This document shows, in pieces, positions 1-11,367 of a stretch of DNA of 64,000 nt (the stretch's first letter is position 1; every line of letters starts with the position of its first letter). A model generated the notes under the pieces. That model saw only the letters and a list, made by a program, of their open reading frames with translations, had not been told where the DNA came from and made no database searches. A program made the translations under genes and the position numbers. The DNA lies in NCBI GenBank assembly GCA_030374805.1, contig JARGSG010000190.1, positions 186,001-250,000 of the forward strand. Direction: 5' to 3'. The stretch comes from Gracilaria gracilis. Its lineage: Eukaryota; Rhodophyta; Florideophyceae; Gracilariales; Gracilariaceae.

Positions 1-2562
1 CATCTCACTTTACTTATATAATGGATCTTCTAAGTCTTGTAGGGAGTAGAACTGCTGTAGATCACAACAGATAGAGCCTCGTGTAAACAGTCTCACATAT
101 GTAAATCTATTTAAAGCATATAACGATATTACCGTTTCAGACGCAAACGCACAATCATATCCAGATTTGTCCTTGTAGATTATTCGACGCACTTGTATGC
201 GCTGTATGGCAAGTCATCCTCAAACGCTGAGCACCATACTGCCAACATGTTATTCTTTCTATTCCAAGTCTGGCTGCTATATGAAACCCTTGACGTGTTC
301 ATTATCTTGTTTATGTGACATGTCTCTATTGCGTACAGGGATGAAAGAACTACACTGGGGAATAGCGAGCGTGCGTCATCCGCATTGACCTAGCCGAGCG
401 TTGCTGGCGAACCGTCTTGAGGAGATCTCTGTCTCCGATGGACGTCTCGCAGACAGTCTAGCTACACTACCCTGGTCCAGCCTCTGCGTGGCTACTGTCT
501 TGCGGGGATCGCTGTCTTCGAATGCAGCTTTGTTGACTGTCTCGCACAGGAAGTCACCGTCCTACAAAAGCCGCCAAGGATCGTACTGATGTCTCCCTCT
601 CTTCCCTCCCATGTCCGTTTCTTACCCACCCAAACCCCGCTTTTGGCGCCCTTTCATATATCCATTTCTTCTTTGTCGCAACAGACTGGCTTCTATCTAA
701 TAAGAACGCCTTTATATCTAGCGAACTGTTGCTAGTAGCTTTGTATCTTTGTAAACACTTGAGTTTCTTCAATCTTTTCATGGTTAAATTTGTTGTTTTT
801 GGGCTCTCTTGTCTTCACGAAAGAACTCTTTTAAGCCATATCGGCGCAGATGGTATGTTCTTCAGCATACCGCAATATACGTCAAAATATCGAACACAAT
901 AGCGAAGATTTTGGAGTCTTCTGTTTTTCCTCGAAGGTGTGCATACGGTCTTAGTTTGGTCTGCGATAATCATAGGATGGCCACTTTTTGTCTTTGTTGT
1001 CTAACTCTTTGAAACGGATTCACGGAGCAGCAAATACCGAACAAAATGGTAGTTAGATCAGTTAACATACACCACTACCGAGCCGTGATCTGTTGTGTCA
1101 CCATAATTCTGAACGTATTTTTTCGGTAGGATAGAGAAAGAACGTAGAACGGTGTAAGTTCTGGAACGTAGACAAGGCAACAACGAGTGAAACGATTACG
1201 ATTACTACAAAAGAAGCAACTGCAGTGTAGCGATTAGTCTGAGCTATGCGGAGTATAGTTACACTAGCGATTTAAACCGTACCCCTGGGCTGTGTGGCCT
1301 TGAAAGCATCAGGAGCTTCGTCCAGAAGTCGTATCCTAAAGCAACAGAAGAAGATAGTGGCCATTCTGATATCAGAACTGATGACCGCTCCGGTCTAGGG
1401 CTTCTACGGTCCTCGAATAATGAAAAGTGAGAACGAATCGAGTAGAAGTACTCCGTCTGGCACTATTTGAGTACGAGGGTAGCGTTCTAAAGCGTGTTAC
1501 ATGATACAGCAAGTCCAGGAGGAGTTTCCTTAACATTTTTCTCTTGATCCCATTTTGCACAGGTCTTGTCTCAAAGAAGCTTCTTGGCTACACTTCCTCT
1601 CCATGTGGAGGAGGTCTGACTTCAATTGTCGCCATATTAGTACAGCTTGGTTGAAGTAGTAGACAAAGGGGGGGGGGGGGGGGGGGGGAACTTCCAAGAG
1701 GAAGGAACGACTTACAAAGTGTCTCATGCAGCGCGAAGCTCACGGAAAGCACCAGCTGTTCTGATTTCGCTGTCGTTCTGGAGAGTATTAGACTCGCTGT
1801 GATCATACATGCACGTGATCATTAAACCATGAGTGCGGTCGAATTTAGAATTATCTGTTGCTGGTCCTTTGTTAAAAACAACCGGAAAGTGGAAAGAGGT
1901 AGAACTAACGGCTGAAAAGATATCCAATACATGCTATTCAGAGTTCTTTTCAAGGCAGTAGACAACACGCCATTGAGTTCCGTCCGACCCAGGCTTCTGC
2001 TTTCAAGCGTTTCGCGATATGGTGAGCTATGCACCATTATTTTTCCCTCACGTAAAGCTTTTAGAGCGATCTTTATTGTTCGGGAACTGTGGGAGACTCA
2101 GGGAAAGCATGTGTTCATATTGCTCTGCTGTGCCACAAAGCAGAACTTTGCGCGTTTAGTGTGCCCCAGCGGAACGTCACTGCTCCTATGGTGGGTGTGT
2201 TGGGCGCTAAAAAGAGATGCATGGAAAGCAGCGGCGCTATAAGCGCGGCTATGACCGCGGAGCATCTCCAGACTGCGCAAGCGGAGAAGGCGGTGGTCGA
2301 TCGCGGACCGCGACTCGCGGTGGATGGCAGCGACGCAAAAATCGCCCCTCATGCAAAACTTCCGACCAAAATAAATCATTTTCGTGTGGGAGTTCCAATA
2401 TCTTCGGAGTTTGTTTTTGTTGTCCGCGGGTTCTCGTGACAGCCAAATACCACGTGTCAAGCACAACATCTTGTTATTGTACCCTTGGTAGACGTCATTT
2501 ATCTAAGATAATTTGTCACGGCAAACATTCTGTTCTGAACCAGCCAATTTTTTCTTTTGTGG
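1..2562. other. Gene-poor stretch, nothing convincing
   Basis: Only short ORFs of up to about 135 codons overlap here on both strands, without a recognisable domain, signal peptide or TATA-plus-ATG arrangement. The proline-rich minus-strand readings near 1588-1727 come from a run of 21 G residues (1668-1688). I see no tRNA or rRNA. Confidence 0.5.
1668..1688. repeat. 21-base G homopolymer
   Basis: Uninterrupted run of G on the plus strand. Length in homopolymers of this kind is unreliable in most assemblies. The mirrored type (32 C) occurs at 29409-29440. Confidence 0.95.
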
Positions 2563-2566
2563 AGTA

Positions 2567-2789
2567 CAGTCAACCACACGATACAGTGCACCCCCGTGCC
2601 AGAGGCCATAATAGTGCACTATAGGGAAAGTGCACTGCATGGTATTTGGGTATTGACACGTATTATACCCTGTACGCCGTTTAGGGAGTGAAAATTGGAC
2701 ACGTGTCTACTTCGTGCAATATCGCCTTCAGTGCACTGCAGAGAATGTGCACTGTTCAGGGTGTGCACTGTATCGAGCATACTCCTCTG
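2567..2789. mobile_element. 223-bp MITE, copy 1 (pogo/Tc1-mariner-like ends)
   Basis: A 223-bp unit flanked by TA on both sides (2565-2566 and 2790-2791). Its ends begin CAG and share the inverted block CGATACAGTGCAC/GTGCACTGTATCG about 14 bases in. The whole unit recurs at 27223-27445 at the same length, with scattered substitutions. Six GTGCAC motifs lie inside. TA duplication and CAGT-type ends are known for pogo/Tigger-type Tc1-mariner elements; assignment to that family is inference. No coding capacity. Confidence 0.75.
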
Positions 2790-2791
2790 TA

Positions 2792-3900
2792 TTCGAGTAA
2801 CGCTATCAACAGAAATTCTGTGGGTGACGCGAACTTTAAATTATATGAAGGTAGAAAACCAGGACGTGTCTTCGCCAACTGAAACCCTCAACCAGGAAAG
2901 CATTGGCGAAACGATTGGCCGCACCCGTGAAACATTGAAGCTCATAGTAACTTTATGATACTATCCGTCTCAACTGGGGTAAGCTCAAAGGATGCTCTAC
3001 CTTCGTCTTCAAACGGATTCGGCTTTTGCACTATGAACTCAAATTCACAGAGACTACACGAAGTCCACCAAAGTATCTGCCCACTAAGAACCACGAGGCT
3101 TTTGTTGCAACTTATGCACCCTTTTTGCCTTGCGGTCAATAAGAGCAGCTAGAATTTCTCCGCCTACAGGCACAATATGCTGTACACACGAACACCCTGT
3201 GTATGGGTTCCCAGTTGGCAGAAACGTTTCGTTTCGCAACTCGCTGATTGGATGAGTAGACGCCTTATTTGAAACGGTTCGTCTGAACCGCCTGGAAAGA
3301 AGAAGAATCAGATGTTAAAAAGTTGAAAACAACTGGCAGGTAGAACCAGTACATGCGTATGTGATTCGCAAAGTCCTTCCTCACGAAACAGAAAGAGAAC
3401 TTGATACGAGTGACGACCTATACGTCCCACTTTCATTGCACATGTGCCTGCCTTTGGTACGTTGAACCCCAAAAAAAAATCCTGCGTCAAGACAGAAGGC
3501 GACCAATCACATCGTGATGAAGACCAACCCACGGGTTGATTTTTATGTTACAGCGAGAGTAGACCCGACATGGCATATTCTTTCGTTGACATCTACTACA
3601 ACTTGAAGAAGACATGGAATCAAAAAGCCTGACAACTCAAAATTCACAGCCTTGTAGGGTTCTTCCCTGACTTTTTCTTGGCTTGAGCTTCCTGTTGTGA
3701 GACAGCAGACAAATTTTGGCTGTCTCCTCTGAAGCATGTTGCCACTGGAAGTTTTTTGCCCATAACTCAATCTGTCAATGGCTTTGAACGAACACCACCC
3801 AAAATCTCCTACCTCTCGAATGGGTCGAGTCAAAATAGAGAAGAAATTAGTTCCAACAAACGGAAGCAGGGTGTTGCTTCTCTGTTGATTCCCGAGGGCC
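2792..3900. other. Intergenic, nothing supported
   Basis: Short ORFs only (up to 96 codons) with no recognisable content. It ends in the promoter of the secreted-protein gene that starts at 4045. Confidence 0.45.
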
Positions 3901-3920
3901 CAGAAAGCAAGGCCGCGCAG

Positions 3921-3927
3921 TATAAAG
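3921..3927 (+). promoter_or_regulatory. TATA box of the 4045 gene
   Basis: TATAAAG lies 118 bp upstream of the ATG at 4045. With initiation about 30 bp downstream the leader would be about 90 nt. The TATAAA(A)G form recurs upstream of the other host genes in this window. Confidence 0.65.
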
Positions 3928-4044
3928 AGCTGTGAGAAGCTGAGCGACTCTCAGTCTTCTGCCCTTCCAGTCCTACTCAACTCGCATTCAACTGCAACCT
4001 GGTTCTGATCTAGAGAACGAATCACATTCGAAAAGAAATACAAC

Positions 4045-4572
4045 ATGAAGACTATCCTTCAACTCAAGTTGTTTGTCGCGCTTCTATTTTCCGCCTATGC
4101 CAGTGGCATGCCTTCACCGGACGCTTGTGCGGTCGCTTTCTCTGAGTGTGCCTTCCGCTTCTCGGGATCAAATATGCTTCAGGCTTTCCCTCTTGGAGTT
4201 GCAGATATGCCCTTCACACCGCAGATCGTTTCACGTACTCCCGGGGAACGCATTGGCATCCTTAACTCGAATGGGGTGGAACCACAATTTATTAATTCCG
4301 CAGGGGTCGCCACAGACATTACGGACTTCGGAAACGGATTTACGCCAACTCAGTTCAAACCGTTCGCCATCCCGGAACGCATTGGATCTGGAATAGGCCA
4401 TGAAACATTCCAAGGAAACAAGGCGTTAGCCTCCGGCCAGTGCGTCCGCGTGTTCTTCACTTCGTTCCAGAAGCTGGTGAGTTTTGGCCCGCCTGTGGTT
4501 ACGACCAACATCAATCTGACGCCGCAGGAGGCAGTGAGGATGAAGATCTGCGTTGTATTCCGTACGACGTGA
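4045..4572 (+). CDS. Small secreted protein of unknown function (175 aa)
   Basis: I do not recognise the family. The first ATG after a good TATA box opens a 175-codon frame. Residues 1-21 form a typical signal peptide: a short basic start, a hydrophobic run rich in Leu, Val and Ala, then small residues ending near ASG. The mature part has four cysteines, two close to the N terminus (DACAVAFSEC) and two near the C terminus (GQC and KIC), which could form two disulfides. The rest is rich in Phe, Gly, Pro and Thr, with no membrane segment. It is probably secreted or a cell-wall protein. It ends in TGA, which supports TGA as a normal stop here. It stands alone, with over 1 kb to its neighbours. 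Confidence 0.65.
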   Translation: MKTILQLKLFVALLFSAYASGMPSPDACAVAFSECAFRFSGSNMLQAFPLGVADMPFTPQIVSRTPGERIGILNSNGVEPQFINSAGVATDITDFGNGFTPTQFKPFAIPERIGSGIGHETFQGNKALASGQCVRVFFTSFQKLVSFGPPVVTTNINLTPQEAVRMKICVVFRTT

Positions 4573-4599
4573 AGAAGGACCAAAGCTTTGGTGGCTTAG

Positions 4600-5595
4600 G
4601 CTGCATGGAGCTTTCTCTATGCCTTTCACTGTCCCCATCGTGGTAAACATAGTTTAATATCTCCTGTTACAAATGGTAAATTAGATTTGCTTCATATTCA
4701 GATAGTGCCCCTCTTCTTCTTCAGTATGGGCCTCTATTCAAGGTTGATTCGTACATGTTTTACACGTTTCGCTTCTTTTGTCGACGCGCAAATCTCCGCA
4801 TTCTGGTTGTCTCGAAGCAAAACCCTTCCTCGCAAGACTGATAGAAAACATCTGCATACAAAAACCCTTGCCCCCGTATCTATCAGGACTAGGTGTTGGA
4901 AATGTACTTGAGACCATAACATGAAATGATTAACGACTCCAGTCGGTTGACGAACATTGCGGTAGAACTGTCAGCCCTGACTTACGACATTACTCAGTTC
5001 TACATGCTCTTGGGGAAATCTGTGGCACTGAGAGGTATAGCGAGTATTCCAACTACGATGTTTCCGGTCTATTGCACAGCCTTTCCACAGAGAGATTGTC
5101 GAAGAAATCTTACGAAGAAGTTAATTCAGGGGCGACGAAAATGCTCGGATGACTGCCAAACTCGACCCTCGAAGATAGACCTTCGTCTTCGCATTGCTGG
5201 CATAACTTTTTTCAAGAACCAGAGAAGAAAAGAAAAACAAAAGCTTCATTCTTACAGCGACCATTACACAACGACACACGCAATACAGCGGTGCTCCTTG
5301 TTCTGCGTATGCCACATCTGACACGTACGTACTTGTCATCCGTTTGTGGTGAGGCTGCATGCAGTGTCGAGCCTCGAGTTCCTCTTCGAATTGAATTCGG
5401 GAACGTGTCAGAAGAATCACGTGCCGAGAGCTGTCGGTGCCCGACAGACACGTAAACGAACGAGCACCAACCAAGCGTCCGCCATTGGCGGCATGTACCA
5501 CGCGCTTTTCTTCTTCCTCCGTCGAAAGTGGCAACTTTTCTGCTGCATCGCCTTTCTAGACACCCCTTACTACGGTCGCGAAACTCAGCGCGCCC
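4600..5595. other. Intergenic, no supported gene
   Basis: Overlapping ORFs of up to 137 codons occur on both strands (for example 4926-5321 plus and 5121-5534 minus). None has a recognisable motif, and opposite-strand pairs cannot both be real. The end holds the promoter of the peroxiredoxin-like gene. Confidence 0.45.
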
Positions 5596-5598
5596 CAC

Positions 5599-5606
5599 TA
5601 TAAAAG
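5599..5606 (+). promoter_or_regulatory. TATA box of the peroxiredoxin-like gene
   Basis: TATAAAAG sits 116 bp before the ATG at 5715. Expected initiation near 5630 would leave the GTG at 5667 in the leader, so the ATG is the start. Confidence 0.7.
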
Positions 5607-5714
5607 GCCACAAGCTGAAGACATGACCTTCACCCTATCTTCGCCCCATCGAATCGTCCTTCCATCGTGGACATACTTTCAACTCTCACTGAATCCCAGA
5701 ACCAGCCCATCGAC

Positions 5715-6392
5715 ATGACTGTCTCTACCGCACCGTCGCTCGCCCCGCAGCTCCAGGCCTTCAAGGAAAAGTTCCTGGGTTCAGCGTCACCAGAGATGGT
5801 GGCCACCGTTTCCAGGACGTCGGCCGAGCTGGAGGAAGCGAACCCGATCAACCCGCTCAAGGTCGGCGATCGCGCGCCGGACTTCACGCTGCCGAACGCC
5901 ACCGGCAAGCAGGTGACGCTCTCCTCGCTGCTCGAGAAGCATTCCGCCGTAGTGATGACGTGGTATCGTGGAGGGTGGTGCCCGTACTGCAATCTGGCGC
6001 TGCGCGCCTTCACGCAGCTCAACGGCGAGATTGAAGCCAGCGGCGCCAAGTTGGTGGCGTTGACGCCGGAGACGGCTGACGAGAGCCTTTCCACTTCGGA
6101 GAAGAACGAGCTGAATTTCGAGGTGCTGTCAGATGACGGCTCGACTGTTGCCGAGAAGTTCGGCGTTGTGTTCACAGTTCCCGACGATATCAAGACCTTG
6201 TACAAGGGATTCCTCGTTGACCTCGATAACAAGAACGGTAACGGGGGCAAGAGGATGGCGCGTCTGCCAGCACCGGCTACGTATGTGATTGACAAGGAGC
6301 GTACCATCAAGTATGTCTTCGCTGATCTGGACTACACGAAGAGAGCTGAGCCGTCGGAGGTAATGGAGGTGCTCAAGACTCTTGCTCAGTAA
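5715..6392 (+). CDS. Peroxiredoxin-like AhpC/TSA-family protein (225 aa)
   Basis: Thioredoxin-fold redoxin of the peroxiredoxin-like AhpC/TSA group, expected to reduce peroxides or act as a thiol oxidoreductase. The domain opens with GDRAPDFTLPN (near residue 52) and carries WYRGGWCPYC with Cys89 and Cys92, a CxxC pair in the place of the peroxidatic site. It then has the strand with LVALTPETADES, a segment around FEVLSDDGSTVAEKFGV, and the late cis-proline segment PAPATYVID. The reading frame is open upstream to a GTG at 5667, but the first ATG after the TATA box is at 5715. There is no obvious targeting peptide, so cytosolic location is the default. The gene is a single exon. The exact subfamily and substrate cannot be read from the sequence. 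Confidence 0.9.
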   Translation: MTVSTAPSLAPQLQAFKEKFLGSASPEMVATVSRTSAELEEANPINPLKVGDRAPDFTLPNATGKQVTLSSLLEKHSAVVMTWYRGGWCPYCNLALRAFTQLNGEIEASGAKLVALTPETADESLSTSEKNELNFEVLSDDGSTVAEKFGVVFTVPDDIKTLYKGFLVDLDNKNGNGGKRMARLPAPATYVIDKERTIKYVFADLDYTKRAEPSEVMEVLKTLAQ

Positions 6393-8480
6393 CGGAGCAT
6401 AGAATGCTTCTGGTAGTTTAAGAACCACGGCGTTGTAGATATCGTAGCGTCGGCGTAAAAGTTAAAGAGTCTATCCATCTCTTACTTTCTCCATGCCTGC
6501 CTGGTCCTCGGATGCTTTGGTGTCTTCCAGTTGCGCAAAACGCTTTTGTGCACGCCGAGCGCAAACGAGTCCGATGAAAAAACTATGCTTGTTGAGCACA
6601 AAGGATTTAAGGTGATCTCGGAACAGAGTTACTTATCTCCACACTTAGTTAATATTGTCTGGAGTCCAGAATCTGGACGGGACGAAATCGAGCCAGAAAG
6701 TGGTTTCTGTGCCAAGGAGATTATATGACGTGCGACTCCCTGATTCCTACAGTTACCATTGGTACACGTACCCCGCAACATGGTTCTGTCAGTGATGATT
6801 CATCACTGGCAGACCTGTTTGGCACCCACTAAGTTACATCTTGCCTGTGCCAAACCGTTGGTACGAAGGTAGCATCAACACCATCGTTGTCGCCAACGCG
6901 GTATCGCCACCTTACTATGATACATATGTACTTTCGTTGTAGATACTACATGTAGTCGAAGATAAACCTTGAAGGTTGCCAACTGTTATGAAATGGTGGT
7001 GAATGAAGTGTGGCCTTCTCCAGATGGAGGGGAAGGCCGGCTGACGCTCCTCTATGTACACACCTTGTACCACTACTTCTAAATGAAGGAGTAAGCTGCA
7101 AGCTAGCTACTGTCTCCTAACAGCGTGAGCTACAAGCCGATCATGGTGATAAAGCGTGACTTGGCTTGTAGTTCTACTTGTGTGCTACACCAATCGTACT
7201 GCCAGGGTACTGCTACCTTCGGCTCCGAAGCGTAATCTGTCGGATAATTACAAATGTCCTAGATGTAGTTTGTCATTTGACTCTCGGGGATCACGGAAAG
7301 AATACATCTTCACCTCAAACGCTGAGTTGCAGAGGGAAGAACGAATTAAACAAAGTCGAGCACAGTAAAACTTTCAGGTTGGTTTCTATTTTTGTACTTT
7401 TGACATATGATATGAGTAGCTCTTGCCAAAGTAAGGCCTTTTCCGCTGCTCTGGATTGATCTTCATGCCTTTCAGGTTCTCTTCCAAACAACTGTTGACC
7501 CATTGCTTAGTACATCTCCTACCACTTTTGAGTGTCCTAATTACATGTCCTTCAGTTTCTATACCTTGGATGACCCAACTGAATTGCAATCATGAGTTCT
7601 GAGTGTGGTGTTGAGAGCTTTGCACCTTTAGGGATATTGGTTGAAGTATTTTACTGCATGCTGTTGACCAGGGCATATGCCCGAGGTCATATGCAAGAGC
7701 AAGAAACATTTAAGTGAAGGTAACGCGACCGCCAAGGAGGAGACGGCCATTTGCAGTCGTTGGCGGGGGTCTACTTTAGCACATCCCTGGGAGAGATGCG
7801 GATCCGCTTTCCAAGTGCTTACATCAAATCTGACAGCCGATCACAATATGATTCAAAATAATATTATTATTATTTTGCAGTTCATCTCGTCGGCCACGTG
7901 GTATTACCTGTAGGGGAGCTACAGCATTCCGGCTGGCAGCTCCAATAGGTCCGCCGCCCTCGTGAGCAAGAACTGCCGAGAGGTGGCGGCGGGTTGAAGT
8001 CCATTCCTTGGGTTGTTTTCTGGACCAAGGCAACCCTATAGGCAACCCTATGTACTTTGTCCCAAAGGCCCCATCTACTTCTTGCATAACCGTCATCTTC
8101 AAAGTGGTCGTGCGTTCTTCGCCCCAGCCACAATACTGATTGTGTCGTCTACGCGCTGCTGAAGATATGTTCGCGTAACAAATGCAGTGTTTCTACTCTT
8201 CGGTTGCTCGAATGCCGCACGAATCCCTCAAGAATGCTGGGCTCGAATGCTGGGCTCATGCACCGGCTCAACCGCTGTTAATGATATGATAGCTATGCAT
8301 AGTGATCGACGGCTATCTTGTGTGTAAACCGAAAATCTCTCGCTCTACTTCCCTTCTCTGGGCAAATTGCCACTCGAAGTTCTTCTCCTCACGTGCCCTT
8401 GTCGAGTCGCTGTGAGATAGGGGAAGATAGGGGAAGGCCGTTCAGAGTGTCACGTGCGCAGTAATTATGATGCGCTTCTT
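6393..8480. other. 2-kb intergenic region, no supported gene
   Basis: No frame here has a recognisable domain. An AT-rich simple stretch lies near 7857-7876, and a short direct duplication (GAATGCTGGGCTC twice) near 8235. The last 30 bp hold the FTR1 promoter. Confidence 0.45.
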
Positions 8481-8483
8481 CAC

Positions 8484-8490
8484 TATAAAA
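8484..8490 (+). promoter_or_regulatory. TATA box of FTR1
   Basis: TATAAAA, 134 bp upstream of the ATG at 8618; the implied leader is about 100 nt. Confidence 0.7.
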
Positions 8491-8617
8491 CCATGGAGCC
8501 GACATTTGCACGCTGAACCTTTCTTGGTATCATCCTTAGATAGCCGCATTGCCGGAGTACTCCGCTGTGCTTTGAAGACTTGCTTCCGTCACTCTTGCTT
8601 AATATATAACCGCAAAA

Positions 8618-10120
8618 ATGGGTGTCTTTTCCATCCCGGCATTCTTCATCGTATTGCGAGAAGTGCTGGAGGCATGTCTGGTGGTGGGTATTGTGTTGGC
8701 TTATATCAACAAGATCGGAGCCACTCAATACAAGCGCTACGTATGGTGGGGTGCTATTGGTGGTATTGTCGTCTCCCTCGCAGTCGGACTTGCATTCGGA
8801 ATCGTGGTATGGACTCGAGGAGATCAATTGTTCAAGGGTGCTACCGAAAAGATTTTCGAGGGAGTTGCCTTCTTAGTGGCAGCTTCTTTGCTCACTTGGA
8901 TGATTATCTGGATGATGGTTCTTGGTAAGAACTTGCGCTCCAAACTCGAGAACGATGTCGATGAAATTGTGGCCGACGACGGCAAGAGCCCCGTTCAACG
9001 CAAGCTCGCCATCTTTTTGATGGTGTTCGTACAGGTTCTTAGGGAAGGAATTGAGACTGTTATCTTCCTGATTGGAACTGCCAATGCTGACGATAGCGGT
9101 GGCTGGCGCGCAATCCCGCTACCGGGTATTCTCGCCATCATTGTTGGCATTGCCGCCTCGTATCTTGTGTTCCGAGGGTTGCTTCAGTTGAACATTCTCA
9201 AGTTCTTCTTGGTGTCTAGCCTCGTGCTGATGGCGTTCGCGGCCGGCCTTGTGAGCCACGCGTTCCATGAACTGCAGGAAGTGGACTGGTTCGGGCCGTG
9301 GAAACCGTCAGAGGAGCGTGATTGGTACAATGCGGTTATGTGGTCTACAAAGTCTTGCTGCCATGACAAGACGAATGAGTTCTTCGCTATGCTGCGCGCC
9401 TTGTTCGGCTATCAGGATACACCGACGTTTGTGGAATGGGCTACGTACTTTGGCTACTGGTTGATCGTTATCGTAGTGTTCATCTGCATTAACTGGCAGC
9501 TGATTCGTGCTTCGCGATCCAAGATGCTGTCTCTATCGAAACAGCTTTCTCTGTGGGCGTTGCTGTTCACGTTTGTGGGATTTGTGTTCACGTTGATGAA
9601 CATAACTTGGATGGGCGTGACCACTATGACTCTGGGGTTGACCCTATCGGTTTTGACCGTGCTGTCGCTGTTCGACAGCACGCTGCGCCTACTCAAGCCG
9701 CTGAAGAAGCCGCGTCGCTCGGTTCTGCTGGTGTGCGGCGTGGGCTGGGCGCTGCTGACGGCGTTCATGTTCGTGCTGCACCTGGTGCAGATGCAATGCG
9801 AGGGCAGGGAGGACCAATGCAGCATGAAGATGTTCTTCTTCTTCGGGCTGATTTTCGACCCGGATTTCGTGATTCTCGGGCGACAGGAAAAGTCGTGGCC
9901 GGCGATTGCGGTGCTGTCCGTGTCGATTGTGCTGACGGTGTACTTCTTCGGCGCGCTGGCTTTCACGGTGATTATGACTTCGTTCAACGTTGCCGGCGAG
10001 GGTGACTACGTTGGCGACGACGGCGTGGTGAAGGTGGCCGAAGAAGACGTGGCCGAGAATGCGGGTGAGGAGGAGGTGTCCGCGCAGCACGAGGCACTGC
10101 CCGAGGCGGTTGCTGTGTAA
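8618..10120 (+). CDS. FTR1: High-affinity iron permease, FTR1 family (500 aa)
   Basis: Polytopic membrane protein of the FTR1/OFeT iron permease family, which moves Fe3+ produced by a surface ferroxidase across the plasma membrane. Both signature REXXE iron-binding motifs are present: REVLE at residues 14-18 in the first membrane helix and REGIE at 142-146. About seven hydrophobic helices can be read, with a hydrophilic extracytoplasmic stretch containing Trp, Cys-Cys-His and acidic residues between helices 5 and 6 (around residues 210-265). The acidic, probably cytosolic tail runs from about residue 460 to the end. The length fits eukaryotic members, somewhat longer than fungal Ftr1p. It is a single exon with GC-rich third positions. 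No multicopper ferroxidase partner is within the window. Expression is probably iron-regulated, but I see no recognisable iron-response site. Confidence 0.95.
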   Translation: MGVFSIPAFFIVLREVLEACLVVGIVLAYINKIGATQYKRYVWWGAIGGIVVSLAVGLAFGIVVWTRGDQLFKGATEKIFEGVAFLVAASLLTWMIIWMMVLGKNLRSKLENDVDEIVADDGKSPVQRKLAIFLMVFVQVLREGIETVIFLIGTANADDSGGWRAIPLPGILAIIVGIAASYLVFRGLLQLNILKFFLVSSLVLMAFAAGLVSHAFHELQEVDWFGPWKPSEERDWYNAVMWSTKSCCHDKTNEFFAMLRALFGYQDTPTFVEWATYFGYWLIVIVVFICINWQLIRASRSKMLSLSKQLSLWALLFTFVGFVFTLMNITWMGVTTMTLGLTLSVLTVLSLFDSTLRLLKPLKKPRRSVLLVCGVGWALLTAFMFVLHLVQMQCEGREDQCSMKMFFFFGLIFDPDFVILGRQEKSWPAIAVLSVSIVLTVYFFGALAFTVIMTSFNVAGEGDYVGDDGVVKVAEEDVAENAGEEEVSAQHEALPEAVAV

Positions 10121-10368
10121 GTTTTGACTTGTTCGGCTGAAACATTCAAACTTTTGAAGGTTCAAATACAAAATATTTTCGGTTGGTATAGTTTATTCTA
10201 TTATTAACATCAAACGCACGGCATCTCTCCTCCTCTTCCTGTCTCTCTGCGACATTCCTTTTCTGCGACAAGCTCTATCTACCGTGTACCCGTGTAACGG
10301 TACGTGTACCTTCTGACTGACAACCGATCACCAACGGTAAGCGCTCTGCGCCAAACTAAACACGCACG

Positions 10369-11367
10369 TCAATTGGGCTCACCCAGTGTCACATCCGAAC
10401 GCAGGAAGATGGCGTCCATGCCCAGAAAGCCCTTTCCAATCGGCGAGATCTCGCTCTCCTTGCCCACCACATGGCGCACGTAGCCCAGCCCCAGCAGCAT
10501 ACGCTGCACATCGTCAAAGCTAGGCGTCACCTCTACGCTGATCACGTCAATACGCGTCGTGTGCCAATCCACGCCCTTGAGCACCTGCAGCTCGTGGCCC
10601 TCCACGTCCAAGCTGAGAAAGTCCACGCGTCGCACGCCGGCGCGCCGCAGCACAGTCCGCAGCGCCGTACATCGCATGTCAACACGCGTCTGGTTGGAGG
10701 AGCCCTTTCCAAACTTGTACGACTTGCCCGCCACGCCGCCCAGCTCGCCGTCCAGCACGAACGACACGCGCTCGCCGTCCGTGGCGCCCGCGCACGTGGG
10801 CACCAGCAAGCAAGAACGCTCGCGGAACGTCGGCTCGTGGTACATGCCGTTCGCCTCCACGCACACGCCCTTCCAGCGCAGGCAGCGGTCGAAGAAAAAC
10901 GAGTTTGAAAGCCGCTTCGGCGCGTTGGACGCTACGTCCACGTACACGCCCGGCCGCCGCAGGTGCGTGAAGTGGCGCGTGAACAGATACGCGTCCTGCC
11001 CGAACTGCGAGAACAACCACACGGCGCCCAGCTTGAGCGACTTCCAATCCGGGTGGCGCTTGCAGCTGCGTGCGCGCGCACGCGCGCCGCATAGCATGCC
11101 GTGCGTCGCCAGCTTTTTGAACAGCGGCGCGCACTCGTCGTCGTCGGCGCGCGCCGCGCGCGAGGAAGACGGCCAGTCGTGGCGCACCGGCGTGCCGATG
11201 GCGTCGAAGCGCGCGGCGGACGAGGCGGCGCCGTACAGCGACGGCGCGCGCGTGACCAGCAGCGCGAGCAGCAGCAGCAGCGCGGCGGAGATCAGCGCGG
11301 CGGCCGACACGGACGCGCGCACGCCCGCGCGCAACGCGCGCGGCTTGGACACGACGGGGTTGCACAT
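10369..11367 (-). CDS. FkbM-family methyltransferase, type II membrane protein (332 aa)
   Basis: Predicted SAM-dependent methyltransferase of the FkbM family. The first in-frame ATG is at 11367; the frame is open further upstream to a TTG at 11658, but that extension is low-complexity Ala/Arg/Pro and has no ATG. A short basic N terminus precedes one strong membrane anchor (about residues 18-39, Ala/Leu-rich), giving type II topology and suggesting a Golgi or ER lumenal enzyme. The catalytic domain includes SQFGQDAYLF (120-129), the SAM-binding strand VYVDVASNAP (141-150) and LSLDVEGHE (251-259), all typical of FkbM proteins. Sugar or polysaccharide O-methylation is a plausible role, but only by inference. 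The gene is very GC-rich (strong CpG content), so long spurious ORFs overlap it on the plus strand. It is convergent with FTR1, with 248 bp between the stops. It ends in TGA. Confidence 0.85.
   Translation of the reverse strand: MCNPVVSKPRALRAGVRASVSAAALISAALLLLLALLVTRAPSLYGAASSAARFDAIGTPVRHDWPSSSRAARADDDECAPLFKKLATHGMLCGARARARSCKRHPDWKSLKLGAVWLFSQFGQDAYLFTRHFTHLRRPGVYVDVASNAPKRLSNSFFFDRCLRWKGVCVEANGMYHEPTFRERSCLLVPTCAGATDGERVSFVLDGELGGVAGKSYKFGKGSSNQTRVDMRCTALRTVLRRAGVRRVDFLSLDVEGHELQVLKGVDWHTTRIDVISVEVTPSFDDVQRMLLGLGYVRHVVGKESEISPIGKGFLGMDAIFLRSDVTLGEPN

Noticed and set aside
1588..1806. Proline-rich small proteins near 1700
   Set aside because: Translation of a 21-G homopolymer, overlapping in two frames.
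5667..5714. GTG start for the peroxiredoxin-like protein
   Set aside because: Eukaryotic initiation and the TATA position favour the ATG at 5715; the extra 16 residues carry no domain.
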